NCBI RefSeq assembly: GCF_963678635.1
Contig: NC_087070.1
Span: 50,121,789-50,185,788, forward strand
Length of the DNA: 64,000 nucleotides
Source: Symsagittifera roscoffensis
Lineage: Eukaryota; Xenacoelomorpha; Acoela; Convolutidae
Direction of reading: 5' to 3'
Shown: piece by piece, positions 1-11,297 of the stretch
How the letters are laid out: every line of letters starts with the position of its first letter
How positions within the stretch are numbered: the first letter of the stretch is position 1
Notes under the pieces: model-generated
Told to the model about the DNA's origin: nothing
The model's database searches: none
The model's input: the letters and a program-made list of their open reading frames with translations, nothing else
Made by a program: the position numbers and the translations under genes

Positions 1-1
1 G

Positions 2-508
2 TTGACACTTCTTGAAGAACTGCAGCAAGATTTGACGAAAAGATTCAACCTAGTAGAGGAGAAGGCTCAACAGGGCGATGAGAGACTAAGAGGTGAGCTG
101 GAAGATGCGAAATCACAATTCAATTGCGATCAGGTTCAATTGATTGAGAAAACCGTTCAATGCCTTGCGGAGAGTTCAGATCTAGCCACCAAGAAGTCTG
201 AAGAAAAAGATCGCAGAATGACACGAAAGATTGAGCAACTATTGAACGATCATGACAACAATTACGCTCAAACGATGACTACCTTGGAAAATAGATTGAA
301 CAATAAGGCTGATCTTATGATGCGGAAGCTTGGCGAACTCTTGAGCAGCAGCAACCAAGAAAGTCGCTCCGGTCCAAGGGAGAATTCGCGTCAGGCTGTT
401 GACGGGTTCAGAGCCCCCAGACATACAGAGTCTCCTCCGAGATTGAAAACAAGTTTTGAGTCCAACCAAAGGGAGAGACTTAGGGCAGCCCCATCGAGGG
501 CAGGTTGA
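2..508 (+). pseudogene. Gag N-terminal coiled-coil segment (partial)
   Basis: A 168-codon open frame, probably entered from outside the window. Residues about 1-115 are rich in Glu, Lys, Leu and Gln with heptad-like spacing, consistent with a long coiled coil. The tail from about residue 116 is Ser/Arg/Pro-rich. It sits directly upstream of gag- and pol-like blocks, so I read it as the N-terminal part of a retroelement Gag. It ends at a TGA, and recognisable gag sequence resumes in another frame downstream. No enzymatic motif is expected or seen. Confidence 0.6.
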
Positions 509-1260
509 ACGGATCCAATCTAGCTAGAGGTGGAAGCCCCATCAGGGGCACGTTTGCCACAGTGCCTCACGTCAGATTGGTTCCAGATTTGATCACCGTT
601 TCACATGGCACTACGATGTATGCATCAACGTTTAAGCCACTAAACACGTCTCTTGAGACGTTTATCACTGAGCTTTCGAAGTCTACTGAGAGAGGAGAAA
701 AGTCACGAAGAACCCCTAAAAAACCGAAGCCGTACAAGAATAGTCAGATGGCTGCATTGATGTTTTGATAGAGTTGATGAAAATGCACTTTGAGGAAGAA
801 AACTCATGCAGGAATCTAGCGCACTGATGAGCAATCTAGAAGGCACGGCCCTGAATTTTGAAGGCACGGCGAAAAGGACAAAAGAACGTGACAGTCCTCC
901 TACGATCTTCGAGATCTTGCTGAATCGTTTCGGCTCGGCTGTGCAGGTCATCCGGCGATGGTGAAGTTTGAAAAGAGGCACCAAAGACATGTTGAGTCCA
1001 TAGACAAGTTTTTGGATGACCTCGAGCTGCTGAGAAAGAGAAGTAACCTTGACGAGAAAAATCCAGAAAGGAACTTAGCCATAGCCTCGAAACCCATGGA
1101 CGGAGTGAAGAGTGATAAGCTGAAAACCATGTTGGCCACCCAATTTACCTTGTCAGCGGACTCTGAGCCCACGCCCAATGATTTGCGCATGGAATTGCAT
1201 GAAAAAGCTGATATTAAAGGCGAGGGCTCAGAATCGCTACAGCAATTACGGCAATTATAG
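505..1260 (+). pseudogene. Gag capsid-like region, frameshifted
   Basis: Two open stretches (505-768 and 958-1260) and an intervening piece in another frame together resemble the capsid part of a gypsy-type Gag. The second contains a block around KFLDDLELLRKRSN and one around KTMLATQFTLSADSEPTP, a style of sequence common in Gag-Pol polyproteins of aquatic invertebrates (recalled family resemblance, not a search). TGA/TAG stops and frame changes near 766, 828, 961 and 1258 make it non-functional. Its role would have been assembly of the virus-like particle. Confidence 0.55.
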
Positions 1261-1708
1261 TGGAATGAACAGCGGCACAAGTTTCGGTTGATAGAAATTC
1301 GTGATGGCATGGAGAAAAGGAGGTCATGAGTTAATTGTGGTTCGCTGGAATCATCACGTGTCAGCCTGTTCCACTTATAAACACAACATGAAAGCGATAG
1401 GTTACTACCTTGACGACGTGAACTGATGAGGACCACGAGGAATATGTGAGATAATGAAAAATGGAACAAGATAATTCTTTTTCAACCTAGACGAGCATTT
1501 AAAGGCAGACTGCATGCAATTTTGGGAAGCAGTAGTAGACGCGAAACACCCCCGCCACAAAGAGGCGCTCTACGGAGTAAAGGCCAGTCGAGCACCCTAA
1601 TGAACGAAGCGGAGTCGCGAAGAAAGAAGTGTCACAAGACACCTTCACAAATAAGAAGCTGAAGACCTTACCGGATCAGGCGATTTCTCGAGCAAGATAA
1701 TCTCAATC

Positions 1709-2671
1709 ATGTCGGTTGCGGGTCATCAGTTGGTGAAAAACTTGAGTGAGCCCTCTGAAATTACCTTGTTACACCTGGATGTCTCTGCAGGTTACTTGAA
1801 GAAAAAAGACCCTAAGTTGGACTCCAGAGCTGTGAGAGCGTTACTCTTAACAGCTAGACCGAGGTTGATGAGGGTAGACGGATATTACATAGAGGTCTAT
1901 GGCTCATACCCAATTTTGATGAATGTGGATGGCATAAACATCTACACGAAAACTCACGGATCTACATCAGACAAGAGGAGCTCAAGGTACGACAATTTGG
2001 ACACAATGCTATGCTTGAGCAGAAAGCAGAGCACATAGGCTGCAAAATCGATCTAGCAGCGCACATTCTGGACGTGCAGGGCAGACAACTCTCCGGAAAG
2101 GGACTGCTTGACACCGGAGCGTTGGTCAGTGTCAAGCCCATTAGCACCCACTTGGACCGACAGGGGGTTCAATAAGTCGGATTTTATACCGACTAGTATC
2201 AGGCCAGCTGCGGCCAACCAGGGTGCAACCTATATGGCCGGAAGGACACCCATCATCTCGCTGCAACTGAGAGGAAGGCATCTCTGGATGAGCTTTCTAG
2301 TTGTCGAAAACCTGGACAAATCCGAACAGTTCTTTTTAGTGCGCGACTTCTTGCGAAACTTTGACGTCATAATCGATCTCAAAGACGGGTTGATACGAAT
2401 CATGGACCCAGAGAAGAAGTGTGAAAAGAAACCTGTTAATAAGATCTTGACAAATCAAGCGAAGGTGCCGATCTTCTTGGATCGAAAAATGAGGTCAAAA
2501 CAGAATCAAGCTGTAGTGGCGACGTTTATCATTTACTCAGAACGGACTATGTGTGAGTGTGTTGTTAAACACACAGGCAACATGAGTGACGATACAAAAT
2601 GGACAAAAGCTTGGATATGCGTTGTCTCTGAACAAAGAATGTCAGAGTGTGGAGAACTTGAAAAGGTTTAA
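1709..2671 (+). pseudogene. Retroelement aspartic protease region, broken
   Basis: An open frame from 1709 to 2038 leads into a segment in which a different frame carries the retropepsin active-site signature DTGA at 2110-2121, embedded in GLLDTGALVSV. A third frame (2108-2671) continues the C-terminal part of the protease domain, including a block ending NFDVIIDLKDGLIRIMDP that matches the hydrophobic end of retropepsin-like domains. Two frame changes around 1960 and 2160 separate these pieces. The catalytic Asp is present but the domain cannot be translated as a unit. Confidence 0.7.
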
Positions 2672-2821
2672 AGGAGTGTCCATCACATGCCAACAAAGAA
2701 TGTATACTGAAGAGAATAAATTAATGAAGTCTTTTAAACAAGCGCTTTCCACGAAATCGCAGATAGACGATAGGCTGTCTAATTCTTCAAACTTCCCTAA
2801 GAGACTGACAGACACATAATT

Positions 2822-3756
2822 AGAAGCAAATAAACCAGTCTTACCTGATATAGAGCACCTGAAAGGCAAACTATCGGATAAGGAACTGAAGTCCCTTAGA
2901 GAAGTGTTAAATCGGAACGCAGACGTTTTTTCGAAATACAAAGCCGACATAGGTTGTTGCAATTTTGTGGAACATGAGATAGAGATAGAAGAGGACTCGG
3001 TAACTCACAGGGAAAGAGCTAGGAGAATGACCTCACATAATTCAGAGCATGTGGAAAAAAAATTGAGATATTAATTGAATATGACATGGTTGAGCCATCA
3101 AAGTCCCCGTGGGTCTGTGGCGTGTTCACGGCGGAGAAGAAAGGGGGGCAACTTAGGTTTTGTTGCAATTTCCGCTACTTAAAGGCAGTGACGATAAATT
3201 ATGCATACACAATCCCTCGCATCGATGGAAGTCTCTCGAAATTAGGTGAGCTGGGACTGTTCCAGTGGACTATGTTCCATTTGGAATACGCAACCCCACA
3301 GCTATTTTTCAACGATTGATGGCCCATGCACTCACAAATGTAGCAAAGAAGCATACGCTCAAAATGTGGTATGTTGATGACGTTGTGATCGCAACAACAA
3401 CCCTGGAGGACCACAAAGAGAGACTAGACGAAGTCTTTATTTTAGTGAAACAGGCCGGCCTGAAATTTAAACCGTCAAGGTGCGAAATCCTGAGGGACTC
3501 GATAAAGTATCTAGGACGCCTTGTGGTCAGACCAGACCCAGAAGCGGTTGAACCATTGTTGACATGGAAAGCACCGAAGACTGAAACACAATTAATGAGC
3601 TTTCTCGGCTTCGCTAATTACTACCGAGAAATCATCAAAGGGTGTGCTGATAAGATATACCCTATGCAGCAAAAGATGCAAAATATGGGCAAAAAGTTCA
3701 GCTGGACTAACGAGGCTCAAGTCTCTTTTGAGAACATCAAACGCAAAATTTGTTAG
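2822..3756 (+). pseudogene. Reverse transcriptase, internally deleted
   Basis: The N-terminal RT region (SDKELKSLREVLN...) begins near 2860, the fingers region continues in another frame at 3086-3245, and the palm with the catalytic YVDD (3370-3381) is in the 3265-3756 frame, followed by a typical FLGFANYYR block. Between SKLG (about 3243) and GLFQWTM (about 3255) the block that normally holds the first catalytic aspartate is absent, which I read as an internal deletion of roughly 30 residues. A further frame change follows at about 3270. The enzyme must be dead regardless of the intact YVDD. Confidence 0.85.
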
Positions 3757-4110
3757 GCTCCAGTCTTCGGCATGCCGACCGAGAAAGGAATGTTTGAACT
3801 GGACACGAACGCATCAGTAGTTGCTATCTCGGGCATACTCCATCAGGTACAAGAATGGAATGGGAGGACTGTTCTTCGACCCATAACTTATAGGAGCAAA
3901 GTTCTGAGCGACACCGGAATGAAATACGGGGCATCAAAAGCGGAGATGTTCGCAGTAATTACTTTTGTGGAAAAGTTTAGAGCCTACTTAGAGAGCGCTA
4001 CCTTTAAATTGCGCGTAGACAATCTCGCTTGGCTGAAATCTTATTCGATGGATCAGAGCTATATAGGTGGCTGGATTTTATCCCTGGAGGGCTACCACAT
4101 GATCATATAG
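3757..4110 (+). pseudogene. RNase H domain of the same pol
   Basis: Directly after a TAG at about 3754-3756 and in the same general order as other gypsy pol genes, this frame reads FELDTNASVVAISGIL, which corresponds to the FxxxxDAS..GxGAxL start of retroelement RNase H, then ITYRSKVL and a segment with Lys/Ala/Glu spacing typical of the second acidic residue. The third acidic block (RVDNLAWL) corresponds to the usual TDHxxL motif. It ends at a TAG at 4108-4110; downstream sequence has no recognisable integrase. Confidence 0.75.
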
Positions 4111-5800
4111 CTCCGAAACCGTGATACCAGGACACCCCGAACTTCCTGCTGAAAAAGCTGCCGAAATAAAGGTGTTGGCAAAGATTGATCCGGTTCCATT
4201 GGACTTGTTAGTGCGCTCCAACTTGGTACAACAAAAATTTACCAGGTTAGGTATCAATAGTATAGCGCTGCTGAACAAAACGGTGAGCGTAGCACCGAGT
4301 GTCATGCTAAAGCTCAGCAATCTGAGTGATACTATGAAATTGTATGATCAGCAGTTTTTCCATGTCAGGAAATTGTATGATAGGCATTTTTTCCAAAAAT
4401 GAAAAGACAAAAAAAAATTAATGGAATTTTTGTGTTTCATCCGAAACACTAACCAAGGATTTTTGTCGTAAGAAAAGGCAAATTCTAAGTGGCAGTTACC
4501 ACGCAGATAAACTGCATTTGGTAATTTTAGCCATGTCAGTTAGTTTTTACATTTATACATGAAATTATATACCAAAAACGTAAACTTTTGTCTATGGCTA
4601 GATAATTTTTAGTTTGAAATTTTTGGTGGTTGAAAAAAAGGCCTGCTTTTTTTTGCAAATTTATTTTTATCTTAGCATGTGAAACAAAAAAATAATAATC
4701 GTGTTAACAACAAAAACGCTTTTTTATGTAGTTTTTGAATTTTTTGGGTCAAAAACTCATCCTGGACTACGTTATAAACACAAAAAGTCAAAGTATGCTT
4801 GCAAACTTTTTTTTCATATCAATTTTGTGTTTTTTTAATGAAAAAATGCATATCATACACTTTTCATATATGAAAACTATATGATAAGCATTTTTTTCTG
4901 ACCGAAATCAAAATTATGTTTTTGATTGTCAAAATGCCTTCTATCTTAGATATCATTAAATCTAATTAAAATTACCAACTTTCTTGATCTTTGAAAATTT
5001 CATTTTTTTTGACACAATGATTAACGTATAATTTTTATACATGAAAATTGTATGAAAAGCATTTTTATGAAAAATTTTAAATCCTTGTTTGAATGACCAG
5101 AAAGCTTCAAAAGAGGTAAATAGACCAAAGATGTTCATTAAAAAGTTTTAAAACACTTTTTATATTTTGTATGAATTTCGGATGATAAGCATCTTTTCTT
5201 CTATGAACGTCAACCCGGGTCAATATTTGAAACTAAATTCATATATTTTCATACAAGTCCGCGTAATCAAAATTGAGGAACTTTTTAAGAAGGAGGAAGA
5301 CAAAGATAGTGTCAACCACTATCTATGTTCAATCTATGAGTTTGAAATTTTTTTGTTTTCCACAAATAGAGAAAACAAAATTAACCTCTTGACTATATTT
5401 CAGTTGCCAAGTCGCCGGAGAATGAGAATGTAGAAGCATGCAATTTCCCAATACTTTTAAAGCATATGAGCTCAAAGTGTTGACCGGCAAGTATGACGTG
5501 CACGCAATTCATAACTTTTGTTTACGCTACACTTATCTTACCAAAAAAGCTCCACTCTATGTAAATAAATTTTTGATTAGTTAGGTCACATCTGATTTTT
5601 GTCTTAAACTTAACTAACTTACGTCTGCGATAGCGTCAAAACATTATTTCGTCATTTTTGTGTAGTTTCAATCTTATCTTTTCCTTCCTTGTTAAAAACA
5701 GAGCTAAATTTTTTTTTTTTCTATATCATAGAATAAAATTTTTGACGGTAAGGACCTGTTTTTTCAGAGATTAGCATCGAACTCAAAACATCGTTTCTTT
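4111..5800. other. AT-rich stretch after the left retroelement, no gene seen
   Basis: The first 290 bases may hold the degraded connection region of pol (a frame from 4121 reads IDPVPLDLLVRSN), after which the sequence becomes AT-rich non-coding DNA with homopolymer runs. The only structure I see is a dispersed short motif described separately. Open frames here are short and lack family features. Confidence 0.5.
4333..5197 (+). repeat. Dispersed motif resembling TGTATGATAAGCATTTTT, five copies
   Basis: Variants of a ~27-base motif, core TGTATGATAAGCATTTTT preceded by ATGAAAAT, occur at about 4333-4360, 4370-4395, 4868-4899, 5041-5066 and 5170-5197, all in the same orientation. Spacing is irregular (about 35, 500, 170 and 130 bases). 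The copies are diverged but share the GATAAGCATTTTT end. This could be a decayed tandem array or an ancient repeat within one element. Confidence 0.5.
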
Positions 5801-5814
5801 GTCATCGGACTTTC

Positions 5815-6125
5815 TTCTTTATCTACTTTCGGCCGGATAGGTGTGTGCAATCGCTTAGATATAAATACTGATCTTACTCATCACTCCTATTTGCTGCTCT
5901 CACTAATGTGGTGCGCGCCATTGAAATACTGGAAATGTGAGATCAGCTTTCATCTATTTTTTCTTAAATTGGTCTAACAATTAAAACTACTCAGCTTTAC
6001 CAAAATATGCACGAAAAACTGTTGAAAATCGATGATTGACTAGTAATAAAAACTGAACAATCAAAAAAAGGGGAAGCGTACTATAAAAGCAATTCAGAAC
6101 GGGATGCACCCATCTGGGTTCTACT
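5815..6125 (+). repeat. Diverged relative of the 21-kb element's LTR
   Basis: The stretch shares an ordered set of short matches with the 2.2-kb LTR: TTTCGGCCGGATAG followed by GTGCAA and CTTAG near 5830-5860, and CACCCATC-GGGTT-TAC near 6107-6123. In the LTR the same two landmarks lie at about 11908 and 12239, with similar spacing and orientation. The intervening sequence is strongly diverged. I read it as an old solo LTR or LTR fragment of a related family. Confidence 0.4.
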
Positions 6126-6417
6126 TAAAATTGAAATTTTGTTACTTTGAAAGTTTTCAGTTTAATTGATGTGTGGCGCTTACGTAACAAAATTCGTTCC
6201 AAGTTAGACTAAGTTGTTCGATGTCGAGTGGAGATTATGGGTGTGCCAGTTTCGTTTTTGATAAGGTAGCAGCAGCTTATGGGTATGTTTCACTCGGCAC
6301 AGAACGTAATATACTGTGTTTGCAAAAACAAGAAAGATGGATTGTAGAATAAATCGCCGGTTGGTTCATGAGAAGTTTCCTGTTTCATTGACAACACATA
6401 TCCCGTAATGATTTTTT

Positions 6418-6941
6418 TGTTCCGACTTTCGTAACGAAAGTAACGGAATATTTGTGCTCGGTAGTTTTTTTTCTTCAGAAAATTTTTGACTTCTTAACTA
6501 GCCAATTTTGACGGAGTTTCTTTAAATCATTCAAAAACTATTGTTGTCTTGAGCTTAAGTTTGAAAATATACTTAAGCTGTGATCTTTTTTCGTAAAGTT
6601 ATGAGGGTTTAAAGATTGTCATTTCGGCCAATTTGACACAATTAACGCGCGATATATTTCGCGCTATTAACGCGTAAAGCGAGATTCAATCCGTCTTAGA
6701 AATAGTTCCAAATAAGTTCAAGGAAGCTTATATGCCATAAACTATTTGTTAATAGGAGCAAAGTCTGTCACTTTGTACTTAATATGACGTGTGGGGGATG
6801 TTTTCAAAAAAACTCTAAGTTTTTTTCTTATAAAGTTTTTTAAATTTGATTTTAAAAAAAAATTCATATTATTGTAGCTCCATAAACCTTAAAAGGCAGT
6901 CGGAATCTTCAGGGCTTTGCCCTGACACGAGCAGTCTTGTT
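6418..6941 (+). repeat. ~530-bp hairpin-ended repeat, full copy
   Basis: The copy begins TGTTCCGACTTTCG and ends GCAGTCTTGTT. Landmarks in order: a small palindrome CTTTCGTAACGAAAG at the start; a T-run then CTTCAG; an internal palindromic GCGCGATATATTTCGCGC with AACGCG; a GGCGTGTGGGGGATG-like box; a 3' hairpin of the form CAGGG-CTTTG-CCCTG just before the end. It has no coding capacity and no terminal inverted repeats. It is one of at least a dozen copies in the window. Confidence 0.8.
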
Positions 6942-7072
6942 ATCATTTTATATCTGGTCACTCATTTTACAGCTCTTAGGACATGGTCAGCTATGTTCAT
7001 TGATTATCCAGGCTTGCTCATACTTGAAAACTCCAAATCTGAACCTAGTCTTGTCATGTCTGGATCCTACTG

Positions 7073-7257
7073 AATAGACCAAGTAAACAATCTCTCCTTA
7101 AAATTTAATGCCAAAGTCAAGCAGTGAGACCTGCACACACTGTTATCAAATTTGATTGGCTGAAAAGTGTTACTTCTAACCAGATCAACTCTCTTCCCTA
7201 AATTGATTCAGGGAGGTGTTTGTTCACTTAGTCCGGGATGTTAACATGGTCAAGATA
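7073..7257. mobile_element. MITE-like element, diverged copy
   Basis: The stretch starts TAGACCAAGTAAAC and ends with GTTAACATGGTCAAG, an imperfect inverted repeat of the same kind as the better preserved copy at 41524-41678. Length is similar (~185 bp) and both lie beside ~530-bp repeats. No coding capacity. Confidence 0.4.
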
Positions 7258-7314
7258 TCAAAATAGAAGCAAAAAATTTTATTTAAATTTTAGGTAAAAA
7301 ATCCACAAAACAAC

Positions 7315-7353
7315 GTGCAGTCGGAACATTCGGGGCTTTGCTCTGATATGAGA
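7315..7353 (+). repeat. 3' end fragment of the ~530-bp repeat
   Basis: Only the terminal segment is recognisable: GCAGTCGGAACATTC followed by the GGGCTTTGCTCTGATA hairpin region and a TTTGTT end. The rest of the element is missing or too diverged to see. Confidence 0.5.
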
Positions 7354-7584
7354 CGCTTTGTTTTATCTTTCAAAAAGCTTTTTGCCGATATAAAAAGTCC
7401 TATACAACCATATGGTTCAACAAAAAAAACAACTAGTACAAAAAAGCGCTAAGCCTTCCTCTATTTGAAAACTAACAGCAATTTGGGACAAAATACAGCG
7501 TTTCAGTGGCTTTAGCTTACGATTTTGCTTACGTCAATTAAAAGAAAGATATTTGTTTTCATTAGTTTCAGTTCTGTGTTTTCT

Positions 7585-8006
7585 TTTTGGTCCAGCTTTC
7601 GTTACAAAAGTAACGGAATATTTGTGCTCGGGATGGTTTTTTTTTCTTCAGACAAATTTCGACATTTTAACTAGCCAATTTTGAAGGAAATTTTTAATAT
7701 CATTCGAAAACTATTGGTGTCCTGAGCAGAAAATTTGAAAAGATATTTTACCTATGGTCAATTTTTGTAAAGTTAAAGGGGTTTAAATATTGCCATTATG
7801 GCAAATTTGGGACAATTAACGCGGGGGGATGCTTTTGTAAAATTTCGAAATTTAAAAATATTATTAAAAACATTTAAATTTTTTTATTTTATTTAATTTG
7901 AATTTTCATGTTTTTTTTACATTTAATTTTTCATGTTATTACTGCTCCATAGACTTTGAAAAGCAGTCGGGTCATTCAGGGCCTCGCCCGACCCGAGCAA
8001 TCCTGT
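7585..8006 (+). repeat. ~530-bp repeat, internally deleted copy
   Basis: It starts with the diverged head TCCAGCTTTCG...AAAGTAACGGAATATTTGTG and ends with GCAGTCGGGTCATTC plus the hairpin GGGCCTCGCCC. The central palindrome and the block after it are missing: sequence jumps from ACAATTAACGCG directly to GGGGGATGC near 7822. Its 3' half and flank are part of a 600-base-offset duplication with the next copy. Confidence 0.7.
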
Positions 8007-8779
8007 TTTTTTTTGTAATCTTGTTGACTGAATCGACTTTGACAGAGTTTCGCAGTTAGTTTGACAGTTGAATTTGTTTAATTTCAGTATTTGATTTTTT
8101 AATAACTTTCGCTTTCTTGTTTTGGAGTCGCAAATAATATCTCAGCGAGCTCAACTATCATTTGCACCGATACACAATGTCTTGAGCTTAAATTTGAAAA
8201 AGTTTTTTATCGGTGCATAATTTTAGTAGCCGTTCTGGCCAATTGAGACAAATAACGCGCGATATATTAACGCGCGTACAAATAACACGCGATACATTAA
8301 CGCGTAATCGGAGATTTAATCCGTCATAGAAATCTTTCCAAATTGATTGAAGGAACCTTATTCGCCACAATTGATATGTTTTTAGGGGCGAAATTTATCA
8401 CTTGGTAATTACAATGGCGTGTGGGGGGATGCTTTTGTAAAATTTTGAAATTTAAAAATATTATTAAAAACATTTAAAATTTTTTATTTTATTTAATTTG
8501 ATTTTTCATGTTTTTTTTACTTTTAATTTTTCATGTTATTACTGCTCCATAGACCTTGAAAAGCAGTCGGGTCATTCAGGGCCTCGCCCGACCCGAGCAG
8601 TCCTGTTTTTTTTTGTAATCTTGTTGACTGAAATGACTTTGACAGAGTTTCGCAGTTAGTTGGACAGTTGAAGTTGTTTAATTTCAGTATTTGATTTTTT
8701 AATAACTTTCGCTTTCTTGTTTTGGAGTCCCAAATAATATCTCGGCGAGCTCAACTATCATTTGCACCGATACACAATG
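7823..8779 (+). repeat. Segmental tandem duplication, two 357-bp copies offset by 600
   Basis: Bases 7823-8179 recur at 8423-8779 with only scattered mismatches and a constant offset of 600. The duplicated unit includes the 3' end of a ~530-bp repeat and about 170 bases of flank ending ACCGATACACAATG. The repeat end and its flank were therefore copied together, by unequal exchange or replication slippage rather than transposition. Confidence 0.8.
8180..8606 (+). repeat. ~530-bp repeat, 5'-truncated copy
   Basis: It begins inside the element at CTTGAGCTTAAATTTGAAAA, right at the junction of the tandem duplication, and continues through an expanded palindromic segment (ACGCGCGATATATTAACGCG and a second ACACGCGATACATTAACGCG) to the 3' hairpin and CAGTCCTGTT end. 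The 5' TGTTCCG head is missing. Confidence 0.65.
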
Positions 8780-11297
8780 CGTTTTATCATTCAATTTCAG
8801 CTCGCTCATTTATCTGTTTTAAATCAATGTTTTTTTTCTGTTAGATTATATATATATTGTTAATTGCATTAAATTGAGTGATAATTATGCCAAAAAACAA
8901 TTTTCAACCACACTGCAGAAAAGTTTTTTTGAGACACATACAAACTCTTATTTAAACTAATACATATTAAAATCTTTGCATAATTATCTGTTAGCTGTAA
9001 GGAAGCGCAGAATGCTTGGACCACCGTTATTATTGCACAAAAAATACTATGATGACTCGCTTGATGCAGAAATGCCAGTAGAGTTACTCTTTCAATCGGT
9101 TACAAAAAATCCAATATTTTCTTTAATTGATTACTTCTTTATTAGTCTCGCCCGATAGCGGTTACAAATTGAAACCCATCCACTAATTTGGGCAACCATT
9201 CATTGTTACAAACATCAGCAATGTCAAACATCCGATTTTTGCAATAATCTAGCAATAAAAAGGCGTACGAATTTCAAACACAAGACATAGTCCAAATAGC
9301 CGGATTACATTTAACCGACTCTCGTTTTAAGTTAGTCGGTGGGCTCAATACGCAAACCTTGGCACTTTGGGGTGGTGACCGGCTCTAATTTTTATATAGA
9401 AAACTATTTTCCGATGGCACGTTGACACCACTGCGGTGATCACTTTTGAATTGGCTAGTTCAGAATCTCTTAAAGCATCGGAGCTTAAGCATCGAGTCTT
9501 TGCCCTAATTTTCCAAAAATTTCAGAAGTAAAGCTGATTTTCGGATGTTAGCAACACTTTTTGGGTGTTCGGATGTTTAGCACATCGGATAATTCTACGG
9601 TACCCTAAATTTAATCTTTCAATTTTTTGCTCTTTAAAGGAACGCCGCCCTTTCAGATTGTTAGACATTTGCAAACTTTGTATTTTTTAAACCCTTTTAA
9701 AAGGGTGGCGTTCCTTTAAAAAGGAAAAATTTGGGTTTTTTTTGTAAGTCATGTCAATCAACAAAGAAATCACACAACAAGTACATCGGGGTAGGTTTTC
9801 ATTTGTTTCTGAAATTTGGACTTCCAAAAATCATTGCTTTTGAATAAATTTGCCAATTTCATTCAATTTTATTGATCCGAATTTCAATATGCGTGAGCTG
9901 GTTTTACAGCTCAGACCAATTTCCAAAAGAATTAATGATCACGTAGGGTGACGTTCCTGCGGTTGCGCACACTACTTTATTATTTGCTCATATGAGCACT
10001 GAAAAACGAGGATATCTAAACTACTCGTTTTATGATTTGATATCAAAATGTAACGCAAAATATGTACGCGAGTCAAATTATCCGTCAATACAAAATCGTT
10101 CCAAATAATTGCATTGAGAGAAGCTAATTGTTCTGACTTTTTTAATGAACGACTCAAATTCTAATTCTTAAAATTTGATATTATCAGCCTAAAATTCATA
10201 GTTTTCAAATGTCTTACTTCTCAAAAACTAGTCAGGACCAGTTGAAGGGCAACTATAACAATCAAGGCTTCGTCGTGATACGAGCAGTTTTGTTTTTTAG
10301 TCAGTCATTTTTCGGTTTTTAACAGAGCATTTTTGACAAAGTTTCTAAAAACCATATGGAAGTTGTTTTTGTCTCAACTGTTAAAAGATATTAAATTACC
10401 TAAACAATGGGAAATGGAAATGACGCGAGCAGTTTGCAATTATGAATACCTTATCACATGCAAAATATACCACATGGTACTTTACATAGCTTGTTGAACG
10501 GTAAAATCAGGAAATTTTTTTTTCAAAATACTGAAAATTGTGTCAACCTTTTCAACGTTTTGTATGATTTTTTTTAAATATAAAATTAGCAATTGACGAA
10601 AAAGGGCAGTCAGAACATTGAGTGCTTTGCTTTGATATACGAGCAGTTTTGCTTTGATCCATCAAGCCAGTCGTATTGCTAAAAGCTGTTCATTTTTTTT
10701 AGCTTGGTATGCTTTGCAGAGAAACTTAAAACTTAACTTACTTATAAGCTTCAAAATTTCAATCAGTTAAACACATTTTAAAATCAAAATATTGGATGGT
10801 ATGATAAGTAGATATATGTTTTTTGCTCTCCGTTGATTTGTTAGAGAGATGAGATCTTCTCTTGAACTTAAAAACGTGCGTCTTTGGTAATTTGAATCTT
10901 TTTGATGCGTTTGATCCATTCGCAACTATAACAAAATGGTTTCCATTTTCATTGTTCGATGGGTCATAAAATGGGCCATGACGGATCATGAAAATGGATT
11001 TATGCCGATATAATTATTTTTCTTTAAAATCTAGTGCGCGGACACAAGTCCTACATATATTCTGGTAACCTTAATTTCTGTGTGAAATATTGCGGTTAGT
11101 TGAAAACGTATAAAGAATTGTACTCTAAGATCACTAGTAAAACTGTTGACAAATTAATCAATTTTGATTTGATTAAGAAAATTATTTGTGATGCAAATTG
11201 GACAGTGTTCTCCAATTTATTTAGCCCAAAAATTGGCCTTTTGAACAAATGTTACTTTCATTTACTCTGTTTTTACTAAGAGGTACAAGTCATTCCT
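8780..11297. other. Non-coding stretch, no gene seen
   Basis: AT-rich sequence without coding features. It contains an inverted repeat (9633-9720, listed separately) and two worn 3' end fragments of the ~530-bp repeat near 10250-10296 and 10605-10655 (CGTCGTGATACGAGCAGTTTTGTT-like ends). The short open frames at 8976-9158 and 10759-10989 have no recognisable domain. Confidence 0.6.
9633..9720. repeat. Inverted repeat, 21-bp arms
   Basis: Arms at 9633-9653 (TTTAAAGGAACGCCGCCCTTT) and 9700-9720 are inverted copies with one mismatch, separated by 46 bases. The size and free ends fit a foldback or very short MITE remnant. No target duplication is obvious. Confidence 0.6.

Larger units (their letters stand above)
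1..4402 (+). mobile_element. Decayed Ty3/gypsy retroelement, left part cut by window edge
   Basis: The stretch carries, in the usual Ty3/gypsy order on the plus strand, a coiled-coil gag segment, gag/capsid-like blocks, an aspartic protease motif, reverse transcriptase and RNase H. Each is interrupted by stops or frame changes, so no full polyprotein can be made. No integrase DDE core is visible after RNase H, where the sequence passes into AT-rich non-coding DNA. I found no LTR for this copy; the 5' side lies outside the window. Base composition is clearly less AT-rich than the surrounding DNA, which fits an inserted coding element. Confidence 0.85.

Noticed and set aside
6418-6941. The 3' hairpin of the ~530-bp repeat as a bacterial-type terminator
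   Set aside because: The hairpin is part of a dispersed repeat found in both orientations and in introns of an animal gene; its context is not the 3' end of genes.
6418-6941. The ~530-bp repeat as a Helitron
   Set aside because: There is a 3' hairpin, but the ends are TGTT...TTGTT rather than TC...CTRR, and the insertion context does not fit A|T.
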